Under the pieces are notes generated by a model, which worked only from the letters and a program-made list of their open reading frames with translations, made no database searches and was not told the DNA's origin. A program made the translations under genes and the position numbers. Below are positions 1 to 8,722 of a stretch of 64,000 bases of DNA, piece by piece (the stretch's first letter is position 1; the number at the start of each line of letters is the position of its first letter). The stretch spans positions 45,345 to 109,344 of the forward strand of contig CALURU010000008.1 of assembly GCA_944323255.1 (NCBI GenBank). Direction: 5' to 3'. This stretch comes from Candidatus Gastranaerophilales bacterium (GTDB taxonomy: Bacteria; Cyanobacteriota; Vampirovibrionia; Gastranaerophilales; Gastranaerophilaceae).

Positions 1-1
1 A

Positions 2-538
2 TCTGGAGATAATGTAGTAATAACAAATGCAACAGGTATTCGTGATACTTCGAGGGTCGCTGCACAAATAGTTACAGGTATCGGTTTTATCGGTGCCGGA
101 ACTGTTTTAAGGAATGGTCCTATGGTTTTCGGGCTTACTACGGCTGCAACTTTGTGGATTGCTGCAAGTATAGGTATGGCTTGCGGTTCCGGAATGTTTG
201 ATGTTGCAATTTTTGCAACTGTATTAAGTGTTGCGGTTCTTACTCTAATCAGAATTTTTGAACGCCAGTTTCTGCCATCAAGTGTAAAACAGGTTAGAAG
301 ATGCAAGGTTACTATATATTTGAATGAATGCGATGTTAATTTAATTTATGACTTTCTTAGTAAAAATGTGGAAAATATGCAGGACTTTTCTTCTAAAAAA
401 CTACTGGAAAATCCGGAGAAAGCCAGAGTTACTTCAGTATTTGATTTGGGCAATAAAAGAATGATGAATAACTTTTACAAGAAGATTAGTTCTGTTGCAC
501 AGCTTGATTCCATTTCTTTGCAGGAAATAAATGACTAA
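2..538 (+). CDS. MgtC/SapB family membrane protein, 5' end outside the window
   Basis: The reading frame is open from base 2, so the gene starts before the window; the ATG at 122 is internal. The visible part begins with the family's conserved core: S-R-V-A-A-Q-I, then G-I-G-F-I-G-A-G-T, then G-L-T-T-A-A-T-L-W. This is followed by a hydrophobic helix and a soluble C-terminal domain of about 80 residues. MgtC/SapB proteins are inner-membrane proteins linked to magnesium limitation and, in pathogens, to inhibition of ATP synthase; the role here is unknown. The stop codon overlaps the next gene's start by 8 bases, so the two are probably co-transcribed and translationally coupled. Family call is sure; function is not. 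Confidence 0.85.
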   Translation, partial: SGDNVVITNATGIRDTSRVAAQIVTGIGFIGAGTVLRNGPMVFGLTTAATLWIAASIGMACGSGMFDVAIFATVLSVAVLTLIRIFERQFLPSSVKQVRRCKVTIYLNECDVNLIYDFLSKNVENMQDFSSKKLLENPEKARVTSVFDLGNKRMMNNFYKKISSVAQLDSISLQEIND

Positions 539-1868
539 AGAAAAAATTAAAAAACCGAGATTTGAACAAAAAAAGTCTCTAATAAAAATAATTACAGAGT
601 ATGCCAGAACTGCTGGTATATCTTTTCTAGTTGCTTTAATATTTACTTTGCTTTTATCGTTCCATGCAAGGAATGAGATGATAAGGAATTTGTACACAAA
701 TGTACACAAGCAGCAGGAAATAGATACGAAACTTGCAAAACAATTAGTTTCACAGTCAGATCTAACAAAAGATTTACGGAAGAAACGATATGCCGTGGTT
801 ATACAGGTTGGTATGCTATATGAAGCTGCCGGAGATTTACAGAAAGCACAATTTGCTTATGAAATTGCGAGGGATAAAGCAAGGCAGGGTATCTATACTC
901 CGTATTACAGACTTGCAAGGGTTCTGATTGCACAGGAAAAATTTAATGAAGCGAGGGAAATTCTAAAATCTGTAAAAGATTTAAATAATAAGTCGCTTAT
1001 AAAGTTTAAGACAAGGTCTTATATAGAAATGGGCGATAAGTATTATTCAATAGGTAAATTTTTAAGTGCAGCAAAAAGTTACGAAAAATCAAAATATTAT
1101 TATGATAAGTTTGCAAAAAATGATAAAGTTGTCGCTGAGGCAATAATTGACAGAATTGTAAAAGCTTATGTTGAAACTGCTGATGTGATGGTAAAGAGCG
1201 GGTTGAATTCTGATGGTGTAAGGTTCTTAAAAAAGGCTGAGCATTACAGACCTGATAATTTTAATATAAGATATAAACTTGCAATAATTTATTCTGATCT
1301 TGATCCGGTAAAATCAGTAGAATACTTTGAGTCACTAATGAAGGAAAGACCGCAAGATATTGATTACGGCGTCTATTCTAAAGCACTGATGAAATCTGCA
1401 AATATTGCTGATTGGGAAGGAAAACCTACGCAGGCAAAATTTTACAGGTATAAAATTCATTCTCTTGATATTTATGTAAACAATAAAGTTGTTTATAAAA
1501 ATGATGTTGAGATTTATTTAGATAGTTTTTCTGTTAGAAAAATTTGGCTGAAATACCGTTTGAGAGGCAAGTATCGAATTAAAAATACTTCTCATACTGA
1601 TATTGTAAATTTGAACGCTGATTTTGTATTAAGGCATAAAAAGAAAGAAAAGCCTATAGAAACGGTGAGTGTAAAATGTGTAACAAAAAATACTCCATTG
1701 TTTTCAAATGGTGGGGTAACGGCAGAAATCCCTGTAGTGTTTGATAAAAATATATTCACAAAAAAGGAATTGGAGCAGTATGTTATTGATATATATTTGT
1801 ACAAAGATGAAAAGTTTAAGACAATGATTAGTTCAATGCGTGTTCCATTGAAATCTGTAAATAACTAA
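531..1868 (+). CDS. Membrane-anchored TPR-repeat protein
   Basis: 445 residues. A basic N-terminus precedes one transmembrane helix at about residues 29-46. A helical repeat region of TPR type follows at about 85-290, with blocks such as G-M-L-Y-E-A-A-G-D-L-Q-K-A-Q-F-A-Y and A-L-M-K-S-A-N-I-A. The last 120 residues are beta-rich and not recognised. The topology suggests an inner-membrane scaffold with most of the protein on one side of the membrane. The start codon lies inside the end of the mgtC-like gene. The stop overlaps the stop of the convergent ABC ATPase gene by 4 bases, leaving no room for a terminator between them. Partner proteins are unknown. Confidence 0.7.
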   Translation: MTKEKIKKPRFEQKKSLIKIITEYARTAGISFLVALIFTLLLSFHARNEMIRNLYTNVHKQQEIDTKLAKQLVSQSDLTKDLRKKRYAVVIQVGMLYEAAGDLQKAQFAYEIARDKARQGIYTPYYRLARVLIAQEKFNEAREILKSVKDLNNKSLIKFKTRSYIEMGDKYYSIGKFLSAAKSYEKSKYYYDKFAKNDKVVAEAIIDRIVKAYVETADVMVKSGLNSDGVRFLKKAEHYRPDNFNIRYKLAIIYSDLDPVKSVEYFESLMKERPQDIDYGVYSKALMKSANIADWEGKPTQAKFYRYKIHSLDIYVNNKVVYKNDVEIYLDSFSVRKIWLKYRLRGKYRIKNTSHTDIVNLNADFVLRHKKKEKPIETVSVKCVTKNTPLFSNGGVTAEIPVVFDKNIFTKKELEQYVIDIYLYKDEKFKTMISSMRVPLKSVNN

Positions 1869-2644
1869 TGTAGAATCGGGGCAGAATCTAGTAAGGTTTT
1901 GGTATACTCTTCTTTCGGGTACATAAAAATATTACCGGTGGTATTTTCTTCTATTAATTTCCCAAAATACATAATCCCGACTCTGTCAGCAAGATATCGA
2001 ATAACATTCAAGTCATGAGATATGAATAAAATTGTGAGTTTCTTCTGTCTTTTCAAATCCTTTAGAAGATTAATGATTTGGGCTTGAATGCTGGCATCTA
2101 GTGCGCTTACAGGTTCATCTGCTATAATGAGTTTAGGCTTCAGAATCAGAGTTCTTGCAATTGCAATACGCTGCCTTTGTCCTCCTGAAAACTCGTGAGG
2201 GTATAAATCTATGCAATTTTCCTGCAAGCCAACTTCTTGAAGAATTTCGAAAATAGCATTCTTTTTTTTCTTAGCTGACAAATCCGTATTTATATCGAGC
2301 GGTTCTTTTAAAATATCACCTATTTTCATCTTAGGATTAAGGCTTGAGTATGGATTCTGGAAAACCATCTGTACTTCTTTAGGATAATTCTTCTTTTCCT
2401 GCTTTGTTTGTTTAAATATATCTTGACCGAGAAAAAGAATCTCTCCTGATTTCGGTGTGACTAATTTTGTAATCGCTTTAGCAAGTGTAGATTTTCCGCA
2501 GCCTGATTCTCCTGCTAAAGCATAAGTCTCGCCCTCTCTTATTTCCAGCGAAACATTATTTACTGCAACAACTGCAGCTCCTTTTTCTTTATTTAAACTG
2601 TTATATTCTACAGTCAGATTTTTTATTTCTAATAAATTACCCAC
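1865..2644 (-). CDS. ABC transporter ATP-binding protein, oligopeptide/dipeptide (OppF/DppF) type
   Basis: 259 residues with all ABC ATPase motifs: Walker A G-E-S-G-C-G-K-S-T at about 45-53, the peptide-importer sequence Q-M-V-F-Q-N-P-Y-S-S-L-N-P at the Q-loop, signature F-S-G-G-Q-R-Q-R, Walker B L-I-I-A-D-E-P, D-loop S-A-L-D, and the switch histidine in I-S-H-D-L. The Q-loop sequence is typical of OppF/DppF ATPases, which energise ABC import of peptides or related solutes such as nickel or glutathione. It starts with GTG at 2644. No permease, second ATPase or binding protein lies beside it, so its membrane partner must be elsewhere. It is somewhat shorter than usual OppF because the C-terminal oligopeptide-binding extension is brief. 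Confidence 0.88.
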   Translation of the reverse strand: MGNLLEIKNLTVEYNSLNKEKGAAVVAVNNVSLEIREGETYALAGESGCGKSTLAKAITKLVTPKSGEILFLGQDIFKQTKQEKKNYPKEVQMVFQNPYSSLNPKMKIGDILKEPLDINTDLSAKKKKNAIFEILQEVGLQENCIDLYPHEFSGGQRQRIAIARTLILKPKLIIADEPVSALDASIQAQIINLLKDLKRQKKLTILFISHDLNVIRYLADRVGIMYFGKLIEENTTGNIFMYPKEEYTKTLLDSAPILH

Positions 2645-2654
2645 GTATATATAT

Positions 2655-2676
2655 TATCATAATTTTGTTTATGATA
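2655..2676. promoter_or_regulatory. Perfect inverted repeat in a divergent intergenic region (candidate operator)
   Basis: TATCATAA and TTATGATA are perfect 8-bp arms separated by 6 bp. They sit in the 61-bp gap between the ABC ATPase gene (minus strand) and the AI-2E family gene (plus strand). Symmetry and placement fit a dimeric repressor site controlling both genes. No T-run follows, so a terminator is less likely. Confidence 0.4.
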
Positions 2677-2705
2677 GTATTGTCTGAGAGGATAAGGAGT
2701 TTTAA

Positions 2706-3731
2706 ATGTTTGATATTTTTGTAAAGAAATATATTACTGTAAAAAATATTATATTTTTCATAATTGCAATATTGTTTTTGATATTTATTACCAAGATTAA
2801 AGATACAGCAATATTATTTTTTGCTTCATACGTTATTGCATGCTCGCTTAATCCTATAGTAGATAAAATGACAAAGAAAATGAGTCGTACCCTGGCTTCA
2901 ACTCTTGTACTGTGCGGGGTGCTGCTGGCTTCAGTATTGTTTATTTTGCCTTTATTTATAGTTGCAGCTCAGCAAATAAAGTCGTTTTTAATGATGCTTC
3001 CTGAACATATTGTAACTGTTAAATCATTTCTTTTGCAGACACCTTTTCTTAGCAAGTCTACGATTGCCCAGTTAGATATTGGTGAACTTTTATCAACAGC
3101 ATCAGGTTTTACGACAAAATTTGTAAATAATTCTATAAATTTTAGTATGAGTTTTGCTTCTGGAATTGTTTATTTTCTTGCGGCATGTATTATCGTTTAT
3201 TACTTTTTGGTAGATAAAGAAACCGTAAAAAAGGCATATAGCAGTCTATTTCCCGGTCAGATGAAAGCAAAAGCGGAGGAAATCCTTGAAACAATATCAC
3301 AAAAAATCGGTGGATATGTTCTGGCGCTTATTGTAACAATATTTTGTGTAGGCTTAATTATGACGCTTGGTTTAATGATGCTTGGGGTGGATTATGCACT
3401 ATTGCTAGGAGTCCTAAACGCTGTTTTAGATATCATTCCGGTAGTAGGACCGGGAATTGCACTTGTAATAACACTCCTTGTTGCATATAAATTGGGACCT
3501 CTTACGCTTGTACTTATAATATTGTTGTTTATTTTTGCACAATGGGCTGAAAATAATCTTGTTCGCCCGTATATTTTCGGAAAGTTTTTGGATCTTCATC
3601 CTTTAATAATATACTTTTTCCTATTTATAACTGCGCAATATCTTGGAGTTGTTGGGGTAATATTTGCTCCTGCAATTGCGGCTACTGTTTGTGTCCTGAT
3701 TGACGAATTATACATAAAGAACGTAAATTAA
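2706..3731 (+). CDS. AI-2E family transporter (UPF0118) membrane protein
   Basis: 341 residues and highly hydrophobic, with an N-terminal pair of membrane helices (about 15-50), another around 65-90, a less hydrophobic region, and a block of helices in the second half. The C-terminal half has the family pattern D-I-I-P-V-V-G-P-G-I followed by N-N-L-V-R-P-Y-I-F-G and the L-H-P-L motif. Members include the putative AI-2 exporter TqsA and Na+(Li+)/H+ antiporters, so substrate cannot be assigned. A good ribosome site (AAGGAG) precedes the ATG. Its stop overlaps the next start by one base (TAATG), so it is translationally coupled to the radical SAM gene. Confidence 0.85.
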   Translation: MFDIFVKKYITVKNIIFFIIAILFLIFITKIKDTAILFFASYVIACSLNPIVDKMTKKMSRTLASTLVLCGVLLASVLFILPLFIVAAQQIKSFLMMLPEHIVTVKSFLLQTPFLSKSTIAQLDIGELLSTASGFTTKFVNNSINFSMSFASGIVYFLAACIIVYYFLVDKETVKKAYSSLFPGQMKAKAEEILETISQKIGGYVLALIVTIFCVGLIMTLGLMMLGVDYALLLGVLNAVLDIIPVVGPGIALVITLLVAYKLGPLTLVLIILLFIFAQWAENNLVRPYIFGKFLDLHPLIIYFFLFITAQYLGVVGVIFAPAIAATVCVLIDELYIKNVN

Positions 3732-5215
3732 TGGAAAAGTATTTGTACAAGAGAAATTCGGGTGATTACACTATATTGATGGCGTATCCTGCCATTGAGG
3801 AATTTGCGCTGGCCTCTCTTGGGTATATGTGGCTTTATAAAATTGCTGATTCAATGTCAGGCATTAATGCATTAAGATGCTCAACCGATAATATTGTTTC
3901 TGCAAAAAATATTCAAAGTATTGCTTTTTCAATGTCGTTTGACTTTGATTTTATGGGGGTATTTGGGATTTTGGATAAACTCCATATCCCTTTTTATGCC
4001 AAAGACAGAGATGAATCATATCCTCTGATTTTTGCAGGCGGTCCTGTTATAACAACTAATCCAAGACCATATGAGGCTTTTTTTGACTTTATGCTTATCG
4101 GTGATGGAGAAAATTTATTCCCTAAAATACTGGATATATTAAAAAGTAATTCAAAATCGGAAGCTTTAGAGTTAATAGGAAAACTTGAAGGTGTTTATAT
4201 ACCGGATAAAACAGCTGTTAAGGCAACTGTACCTCTTGAAGATGTTATTTATACCCCGATTATAAGCGATAAAGGATATTTTAAGGATACTTTTGTAATA
4301 GAAATTGCCAGAGGGTGTATGAATAGGTGCGCTTTTTGTACTGCCTCTTATACAAATTTGCCGTTTAGAAGTTATCAATATGAGCAAATTATAAAAGCGA
4401 TAGATCTCGGACTTGAGTATACGAACAAAATTGCACTTTTGGGGGCACAAATAAGCGCTCATCCTAATTTTAATGAGATAATGCATTATTTGGAGGACAA
4501 AATTGATAGTGGTATAAAGCTGGAACTCGGAATTTCTTCTCTAAGAACAGATTCTGTTACTCCTAAAATGGTGCAAACTCTTGTAAAGGGTGGGCAAAAG
4601 CATTCTACAATTGCAATAGAAGCCGCAAGTGAAAGACTGCGACGTTTCATTAATAAAAATTTAAAAGAACAACAAATTATTGATGCCGTACGAATTTCAA
4701 GAGAGAACGGACTCAAAGGACTAAAAATATACTCAATGATAGGACTTCCGACAGAAAATCAGGATGATATTGATGAGTTTATTAGGCTTGGCAAAATTCT
4801 GAGAGCTGAGAATAAGGGCTTTGGTATTGAATTTTCATTCTCAACATTTGTTCCAAAACCACATACTCCATTTCAGTGGACGAAAAGAGAAGATACTAAA
4901 TCACTGGAGAAAAAGCAAAAGTATTTGGAAAAACAATTAGCTAAAATTGGAATTTCCTCAAAATTTTCCAGCATAAAGTGGGATTACTGGCAGGCTGTAT
5001 TGTCGAGAGGCGGAAGCGAGCTTGCTCCTTTTCTTGTAGAAGTTTATAATAATGGCGGGAAAATAGGTGCTTATAAATCAGCTCTAAAAACGCTAAAACC
5101 GGAAATTAAGCAAGAATTTGAGTTAGATGAGGTTTTACCCTGGGATGTTTTGGAGATTTATCCCGGGAAAAAACTTTTGATCAATGAATACAACCGACTT
5201 TTCCGCAGATTATAA
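3731..5215 (+). CDS. Radical SAM protein with N-terminal B12-binding-like domain
   Basis: 494 residues. The radical SAM cluster motif C-x3-C-x2-C is at C196, C200 and C203 (in R-G-C-M-N-R-C-A-F-C), which would bind a [4Fe-4S] cluster and S-adenosylmethionine. The first 190 residues include a G-G-P-V-I-T-T-N-P-R-P block and G-D-G-E-N, typical of the B12-binding/radical SAM class. A downstream I-E-A-A-S-E-R-L-R-R and M-I-G-L-P-T-E fit the barrel. The closest family in memory is the uncharacterised B12-binding radical SAM proteins (TIGR03960-like), often fused or adjacent to a TIGR03936 domain and ribosome-linked; that domain is absent here. Substrate unknown. It overlaps the upstream permease gene by one base. 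Confidence 0.8.
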   Translation: MEKYLYKRNSGDYTILMAYPAIEEFALASLGYMWLYKIADSMSGINALRCSTDNIVSAKNIQSIAFSMSFDFDFMGVFGILDKLHIPFYAKDRDESYPLIFAGGPVITTNPRPYEAFFDFMLIGDGENLFPKILDILKSNSKSEALELIGKLEGVYIPDKTAVKATVPLEDVIYTPIISDKGYFKDTFVIEIARGCMNRCAFCTASYTNLPFRSYQYEQIIKAIDLGLEYTNKIALLGAQISAHPNFNEIMHYLEDKIDSGIKLELGISSLRTDSVTPKMVQTLVKGGQKHSTIAIEAASERLRRFINKNLKEQQIIDAVRISRENGLKGLKIYSMIGLPTENQDDIDEFIRLGKILRAENKGFGIEFSFSTFVPKPHTPFQWTKREDTKSLEKKQKYLEKQLAKIGISSKFSSIKWDYWQAVLSRGGSELAPFLVEVYNNGGKIGAYKSALKTLKPEIKQEFELDEVLPWDVLEIYPGKKLLINEYNRLFRRL

Positions 5216-5255
5216 TTTTTGTTTTGTAACAAAGTTTTTAATTTTATGATTTTTA

Positions 5256-5501
5256 TTATTTCAGTAATGTAGAGATAAATCTGATTGAGTCATCTTTTAA
5301 TTCTCTAACAAAGTCTCTTGCAATTTTTGAAAGAGGTCTGCTGTCGATTTTATCAAATACAGCGTAGATTGGATCGCCGCCGTTATTAAATCTCATTTGT
5401 CTGTCCTGTTTTTTGAGATAATAGAATTGAAAGTCAGAAGGGATTTCTAAAGCTCCTGCCGGTTTTTTATTTCTTTCGATTGCATCGTATGTTGCTGTCA
5501 T
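5256..5501 (-). CDS. Small conserved-looking hypothetical protein
   Basis: Frame open from a TTG at 5522, but the ATG at 5501 is the likelier start (81 residues, beginning M-T-A-T-Y-D-A-I-E-R-N). It has no signal peptide or membrane helix. It is basic in the middle (Y-Y-L-K-K-Q-D-R-Q-M-R-F) and ends in an amphipathic helix. I do not recognise the family. Upstream it shares a 93-bp similar region with the small gene at 11504-11749, and the two proteins are the same length although not obviously alike. This suggests common regulation. The stop lies 40 bp from the convergent radical SAM gene. Confidence 0.6.
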   Translation of the reverse strand: MTATYDAIERNKKPAGALEIPSDFQFYYLKKQDRQMRFNNGGDPIYAVFDKIDSRPLSKIARDFVRELKDDSIRFISTLLK

Positions 5502-5522
5502 AATTCTTACTCTCTCTTTCAA

Positions 5523-5615
5523 TTATCTCTTACATATATATAAAGTATATCTAGTCTAAAAAATTGCCTTTTTTGTTATAATTTGTTAAGAAATGTTAAA
5601 AAGGGTTTATAACAT
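5523..5615. promoter_or_regulatory. Conserved divergent regulatory region, copy 1
   Basis: Aligns without gaps to 11854-11946, about three quarters of positions identical by eye. Shared blocks are TATATATAAAG (5535-5545), AAATTGCCTT versus AAATTGACTT near 5562, TTTTTTGTTA, and two TTTGTtAA-like boxes 10 bp apart (5582 and 5592). It separates a small minus-strand gene from ispF and probably carries the minus-strand gene's promoter. Confidence 0.5.
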
Positions 5616-5634
5616 ATTATACATGTGTTATAAT
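5606..5634 (+). promoter_or_regulatory. Candidate sigma-70 promoter for ispF
   Basis: TTTATA (5606-5611), 17 bp spacer, then a perfect TATAAT (5629-5634), 34 bp before the ispF start. The -10 is strong and the -35 is weak. Confidence 0.5.
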
Positions 5635-5668
5635 GAATATATACAGGACGTTTATGCGAGGTTAATGT

Positions 5669-6163
5669 ATGGCAGAACAACAATACAGAATAGGAATAGG
5701 TTTTGATATACATAAGTTAATTGAGGGTCGTGATTTGATTATTGGCGGCGTGAAAATTCCTTATGAAAAGGGGCTTGAAGGACATTCTGATGCGGATGTA
5801 CTTGTACATGCTATTATGGATGCTTTGCTTGGGGCTTTGGCAATGGATGATATCGGAACGCTTTTCCCTGATACAGATGATAGGTTTAAGGGTGCTGACA
5901 GTTTAACTTTATTGAAAAAAGTTTGTGACAAAGTGCAGGCTCAAGGGTATTGGATTAGCAACATTGATACTAATATAATTGCACAAGAACCTAAATTAAT
6001 GCCTTATATACCGCAGATGAAAGCAGTTTTGGCTCCATATCTCGGGTTGGACAAAATGGATATTTCTATAAAGGCAAAAACAAAAGAACAATTGGATGCC
6101 GTTGGTTCAAAGCTGGCAATTGAGGCTCAGGCAATTGTAATGCTTGAAAGAATCGGGGCTTAA
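5669..6163 (+). CDS. ispF: 2-C-methyl-D-erythritol 2,4-cyclodiphosphate synthase
   Basis: 164 residues, the normal length. It catalyses cyclisation of CDP-methylerythritol 2-phosphate to the cyclodiphosphate with loss of CMP, in the non-mevalonate isoprenoid pathway, as a cytosolic trimer. Metal ligands are visible as D13-x-H15 in G-I-G-F-D-I-H and H47 in S-D-A-D-V-L-V-H. The substrate-site block A-L-L-G-A-L-A-M-D-D-I-G follows. The C-terminal K-A-K-T-K-E-Q-L-D-A-V-G is also typical. The ATG has GAGGT about 7 bases upstream. It is monocistronic, with its own promoter and a terminator shared with the convergent fabZ operon. No ispD is nearby. Confidence 0.97.
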   Translation: MAEQQYRIGIGFDIHKLIEGRDLIIGGVKIPYEKGLEGHSDADVLVHAIMDALLGALAMDDIGTLFPDTDDRFKGADSLTLLKKVCDKVQAQGYWISNIDTNIIAQEPKLMPYIPQMKAVLAPYLGLDKMDISIKAKTKEQLDAVGSKLAIEAQAIVMLERIGA

Positions 6164-6181
6164 TTAAAATAGTTGTATGAT

Positions 6182-6217
6182 AAAAAATGGAGCTTTGTAA
6201 AAAGCTCCATTTTTTAT
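6182..6217. terminator. Bidirectional intrinsic terminator between ispF and fabZ
   Basis: ATGGAGCTTT and AAAAGCTCCAT form a stem around a short loop, with an A-run before and a T-run after, so it can end transcription from both sides. It ends the ispF transcript and the lpx/dap operon. Confidence 0.9.
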
Positions 6218-6236
6218 TGTTATAGTGATTAAATTC

Positions 6237-6716
6237 TTATTTTAAAGCAACTGTCATATCAGCTTCTATGCAGACTTTACCATCTACATATCCAACACCG
6301 TGGCTTTTGCAGATAGGTCCTTTTGCTTTAATAAGTTCTATTACCATATCGAATCTGTCACCAGGTCTTACAATATTTTTAAATCTAACATTGTCTACTC
6401 CTGCGTATAATGTTAATTTACCCTTATATTGAGGAAGGCACATAAGAACCGGTGCTGAACATTGAGCAAGTGCTTCAAGTTGTAGTACACCAGGCATTAC
6501 AGGATTTCCAGGAAAATGTCCCTGAAAAAATGCCTCATTCATTGTAAGATTTTTATATCCTTTTGCATATTTCCCCGGAACACATTCAGTAATTTTGTCA
6601 ACAAGCAAAAACGGGTATCTGTGAGGAATCATTTCCATAATTTGCATTACGTCAAATGATAAAATATCTTCACCTGCCTCAGTAGTACCTATTTTTACTC
6701 CTAATTCTTCTGTCAT
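6237..6716 (-). CDS. fabZ: 3-hydroxyacyl-[acyl-carrier-protein] dehydratase FabZ
   Basis: 159 residues, hot-dog fold dehydratase of fatty acid synthesis that removes water from 3-hydroxyacyl-ACP. It shows P-H-R-Y-P-F-L-L-V-D at 31-40, catalytic H67 in G-H-F-P-G-N-P, and E81 in V-L-Q-L-E-A-L-A-Q. It is the last gene of the operon, 16 bp after lpxC. FabZ sits next to lipid A genes in many Gram-negatives because both compete for 3-hydroxyacyl-ACP. Here lpxA, which commonly follows fabZ, is absent and a terminator comes instead. About 20 extra N-terminal residues precede the fold. Confidence 0.97.
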   Translation of the reverse strand: MTEELGVKIGTTEAGEDILSFDVMQIMEMIPHRYPFLLVDKITECVPGKYAKGYKNLTMNEAFFQGHFPGNPVMPGVLQLEALAQCSAPVLMCLPQYKGKLTLYAGVDNVRFKNIVRPGDRFDMVIELIKAKGPICKSHGVGYVDGKVCIEADMTVALK

Positions 6717-6732
6717 AAATCTCTCCTTTATA

Positions 6733-7569
6733 TTATATTTTTACCAATTTTGTTTTTAATATTTGTGCGACTTTTGTGTGAACGGCATGTCCGGCTTCTT
6801 TAACAAGAATTTGCACTCTCATATTTATAGGTGAAACTCCTGTTAAATAAAAATCACCAAATAAATCCAGTATTTTATGCTTAATAGGCTCATCTTTAGA
6901 GCGAAGCTCTGTCGTATACCCTTCGTCTTTAAGTCCTACTGTATTGTCAATAGTTACACCTTTTGCGAAACCAAGCATTTGGAACTTTTTCAGATCTTTA
7001 TAAAATCCGAAGGTTCTAGCTTCAATAATCTCATCCAGATTATTGTTATCCATTGTTACCCATCTTTCTCTTAGATCCGGATGGTCATAATTTACAGCAT
7101 ATGTAATTCTGAGCTCTTTATCAGGTACAACTATAAGACTTGTCTTGCCGTTCAGGTAGTAAACAGGTTCGCTGACGGTGTATAAATCTTTACTCACGCC
7201 CTCAATACCGGCTTGTTTAAATAAATCAACCCAAACTTTTGAACTTCCGTCAAATATAGGCATTTCTGTCTCTGAAAGATATACATCAATGGAGTCAATT
7301 CCGCAGATAGCACAAGCTGCAATAAAGTGTTCACAGAGCATAACTTTATGTTTGTAATCGCCAAGAAGTGTTCTGTGTTCTTTGCTGCATAAAGTTACGC
7401 AATGATCTGTAGAATAAAGGTTTTCTATGCATACATTAAACGGAGTCTCTGAGCCTTTGGAAAAAATACGAATATGACCGCTATTCGATGGCTTAATTAC
7501 CACCTCGCAGTTTTTATTCTTCATTAATCCTTTCCCTGAAGTCTTTATCTCTGTTTTTATAGTACCCAT
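6733..7569 (-). CDS. lpxC: UDP-3-O-acyl-N-acetylglucosamine deacetylase
   Basis: 278 residues, zinc enzyme for the committed step of lipid A synthesis. Zinc-site motifs are present: E-H-F in L-C-E-H-F-I-A-A, and H-x3-D in K-H-K-I-L-D-L-F-G-D. The catalytic-region histidine is in G-H-A-V-H-T. The family T-F-G-F block is also present. It lies between lpxD and fabZ with 15-16 bp gaps. Its presence, with LpxD and heptose synthesis, argues for an outer membrane with lipopolysaccharide. It is slightly shorter than the E. coli enzyme (305 residues). Confidence 0.95.
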   Translation of the reverse strand: MGTIKTEIKTSGKGLMKNKNCEVVIKPSNSGHIRIFSKGSETPFNVCIENLYSTDHCVTLCSKEHRTLLGDYKHKVMLCEHFIAACAICGIDSIDVYLSETEMPIFDGSSKVWVDLFKQAGIEGVSKDLYTVSEPVYYLNGKTSLIVVPDKELRITYAVNYDHPDLRERWVTMDNNNLDEIIEARTFGFYKDLKKFQMLGFAKGVTIDNTVGLKDEGYTTELRSKDEPIKHKILDLFGDFYLTGVSPINMRVQILVKEAGHAVHTKVAQILKTKLVKI

Positions 7570-7584
7570 ATTACCCGTTCACCC

Positions 7585-8706
7585 TTATACAGTAGTTTTA
7601 TTTCCCGAATTTATCCCGTCATTTACCCCATCTTCAAATGAGCGTAAGAGTGGTTCATACTTTTTAAATTTAGTGATTAAATCGCCTGCATCTTTAATAA
7701 TCTTGAGCTGCTTAATAAATTCTTTTCTAGGAACTGCAGGAGCACCTACAACTATTGATTTTGCCGGGAAGCTCTTTGTAACACCGGCCTGAGCTGCAAT
7801 AATTGTGTCATCGCCTATGCTAATGTGGTCTGCAAGACCTGCTTGACCTGCTATTACAACTCTGTCACCGATTACACAGCTTCCTGCAATACCGACTTGA
7901 GAAACTATCATACAACCTTTTCCGATTCGGCAATTATGCCCGATCATAACCAGGTCATCAATTTTTGTGTTGTCTCCAACTGTTGTATTTTCAATTGTTC
8001 CTCTGTCAATTGCAGTGTTTGCGCCTATTTCTACGTTGTTGCCGATTTCTACAGAACCAATTGAAGGAATTTTATAAATAACCTGTTCTATGTCATTTTC
8101 TTTAATTTCACCGTCTTTGCGTGCCTGCTCAATGTTGTTAGGATTTTCTGTTACAAAGCTGAATCCGTCTGCACCGAGAGAGACACCGTGGTGTAAAATT
8201 ACTTTATTTCCGACCTTTACTCTGTCACCTATACATACTGCAGGGTGGAAGAAACAGTTATTACCGATAATTGCACCATTTCCGATATAGCCGTTTGCAA
8301 GAATCTTTGTATTATCACCGATTTGAGCATTTTCACCTATCACGACATTTGGTCCTAACGAAACATTCTGACCTAGTTTTGCTGACGGGTGAACCGTTGC
8401 TGTCGGATGAATTCCTGAGTTTACGTGTGGTTCTTCGTAAAACATTGTAATTAATTTCATCATCGCAAGCCGAGGCCTTTCGACTTCTATTGTAGAAAAG
8501 CCGTCAATGTTAACTCCCAAAGGAACAAGTGCAGCTTTTGCCTTAGTTTTTGAAAGATTATTAATTTCTTCTTCTCCGAGAGCTAATGCCAGAGTATTTT
8601 CATCTGCTAAAAGCGGTGGAGCTATGTTTGTGATGGCTACATCCTTAGCTTTTGAAAGCATTCCGCCAGTAATTTGTGCAATTTGTTCCAATGTGAAAGT
8701 TTTCAT
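7585..8706 (-). CDS. lpxD: UDP-3-O-acylglucosamine N-acyltransferase
   Basis: 373 residues. The N-terminal uridine-binding domain (about 1-100) is followed by a long left-handed beta helix of hexapeptide repeats (about 100-320), for example I-G-E-N-A-Q-I-G-D-N-T-K-I and I-G-D-D-T-I-I-A. A helical tail ends the protein. The active-site histidine region is M-I-G-H-N-C-R-I-G. It transfers the second 3-hydroxyacyl chain from ACP onto the LpxC product. It is longer than E. coli LpxD (341 residues), mainly from a charged insert after G-A-D-G-F-S-F. It lies 15 bp before lpxC. Confidence 0.95.
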   Translation of the reverse strand: MKTFTLEQIAQITGGMLSKAKDVAITNIAPPLLADENTLALALGEEEINNLSKTKAKAALVPLGVNIDGFSTIEVERPRLAMMKLITMFYEEPHVNSGIHPTATVHPSAKLGQNVSLGPNVVIGENAQIGDNTKILANGYIGNGAIIGNNCFFHPAVCIGDRVKVGNKVILHHGVSLGADGFSFVTENPNNIEQARKDGEIKENDIEQVIYKIPSIGSVEIGNNVEIGANTAIDRGTIENTTVGDNTKIDDLVMIGHNCRIGKGCMIVSQVGIAGSCVIGDRVVIAGQAGLADHISIGDDTIIAAQAGVTKSFPAKSIVVGAPAVPRKEFIKQLKIIKDAGDLITKFKKYEPLLRSFEDGVNDGINSGNKTTV

Positions 8707-8722
8707 AATACACTCCTTATAA

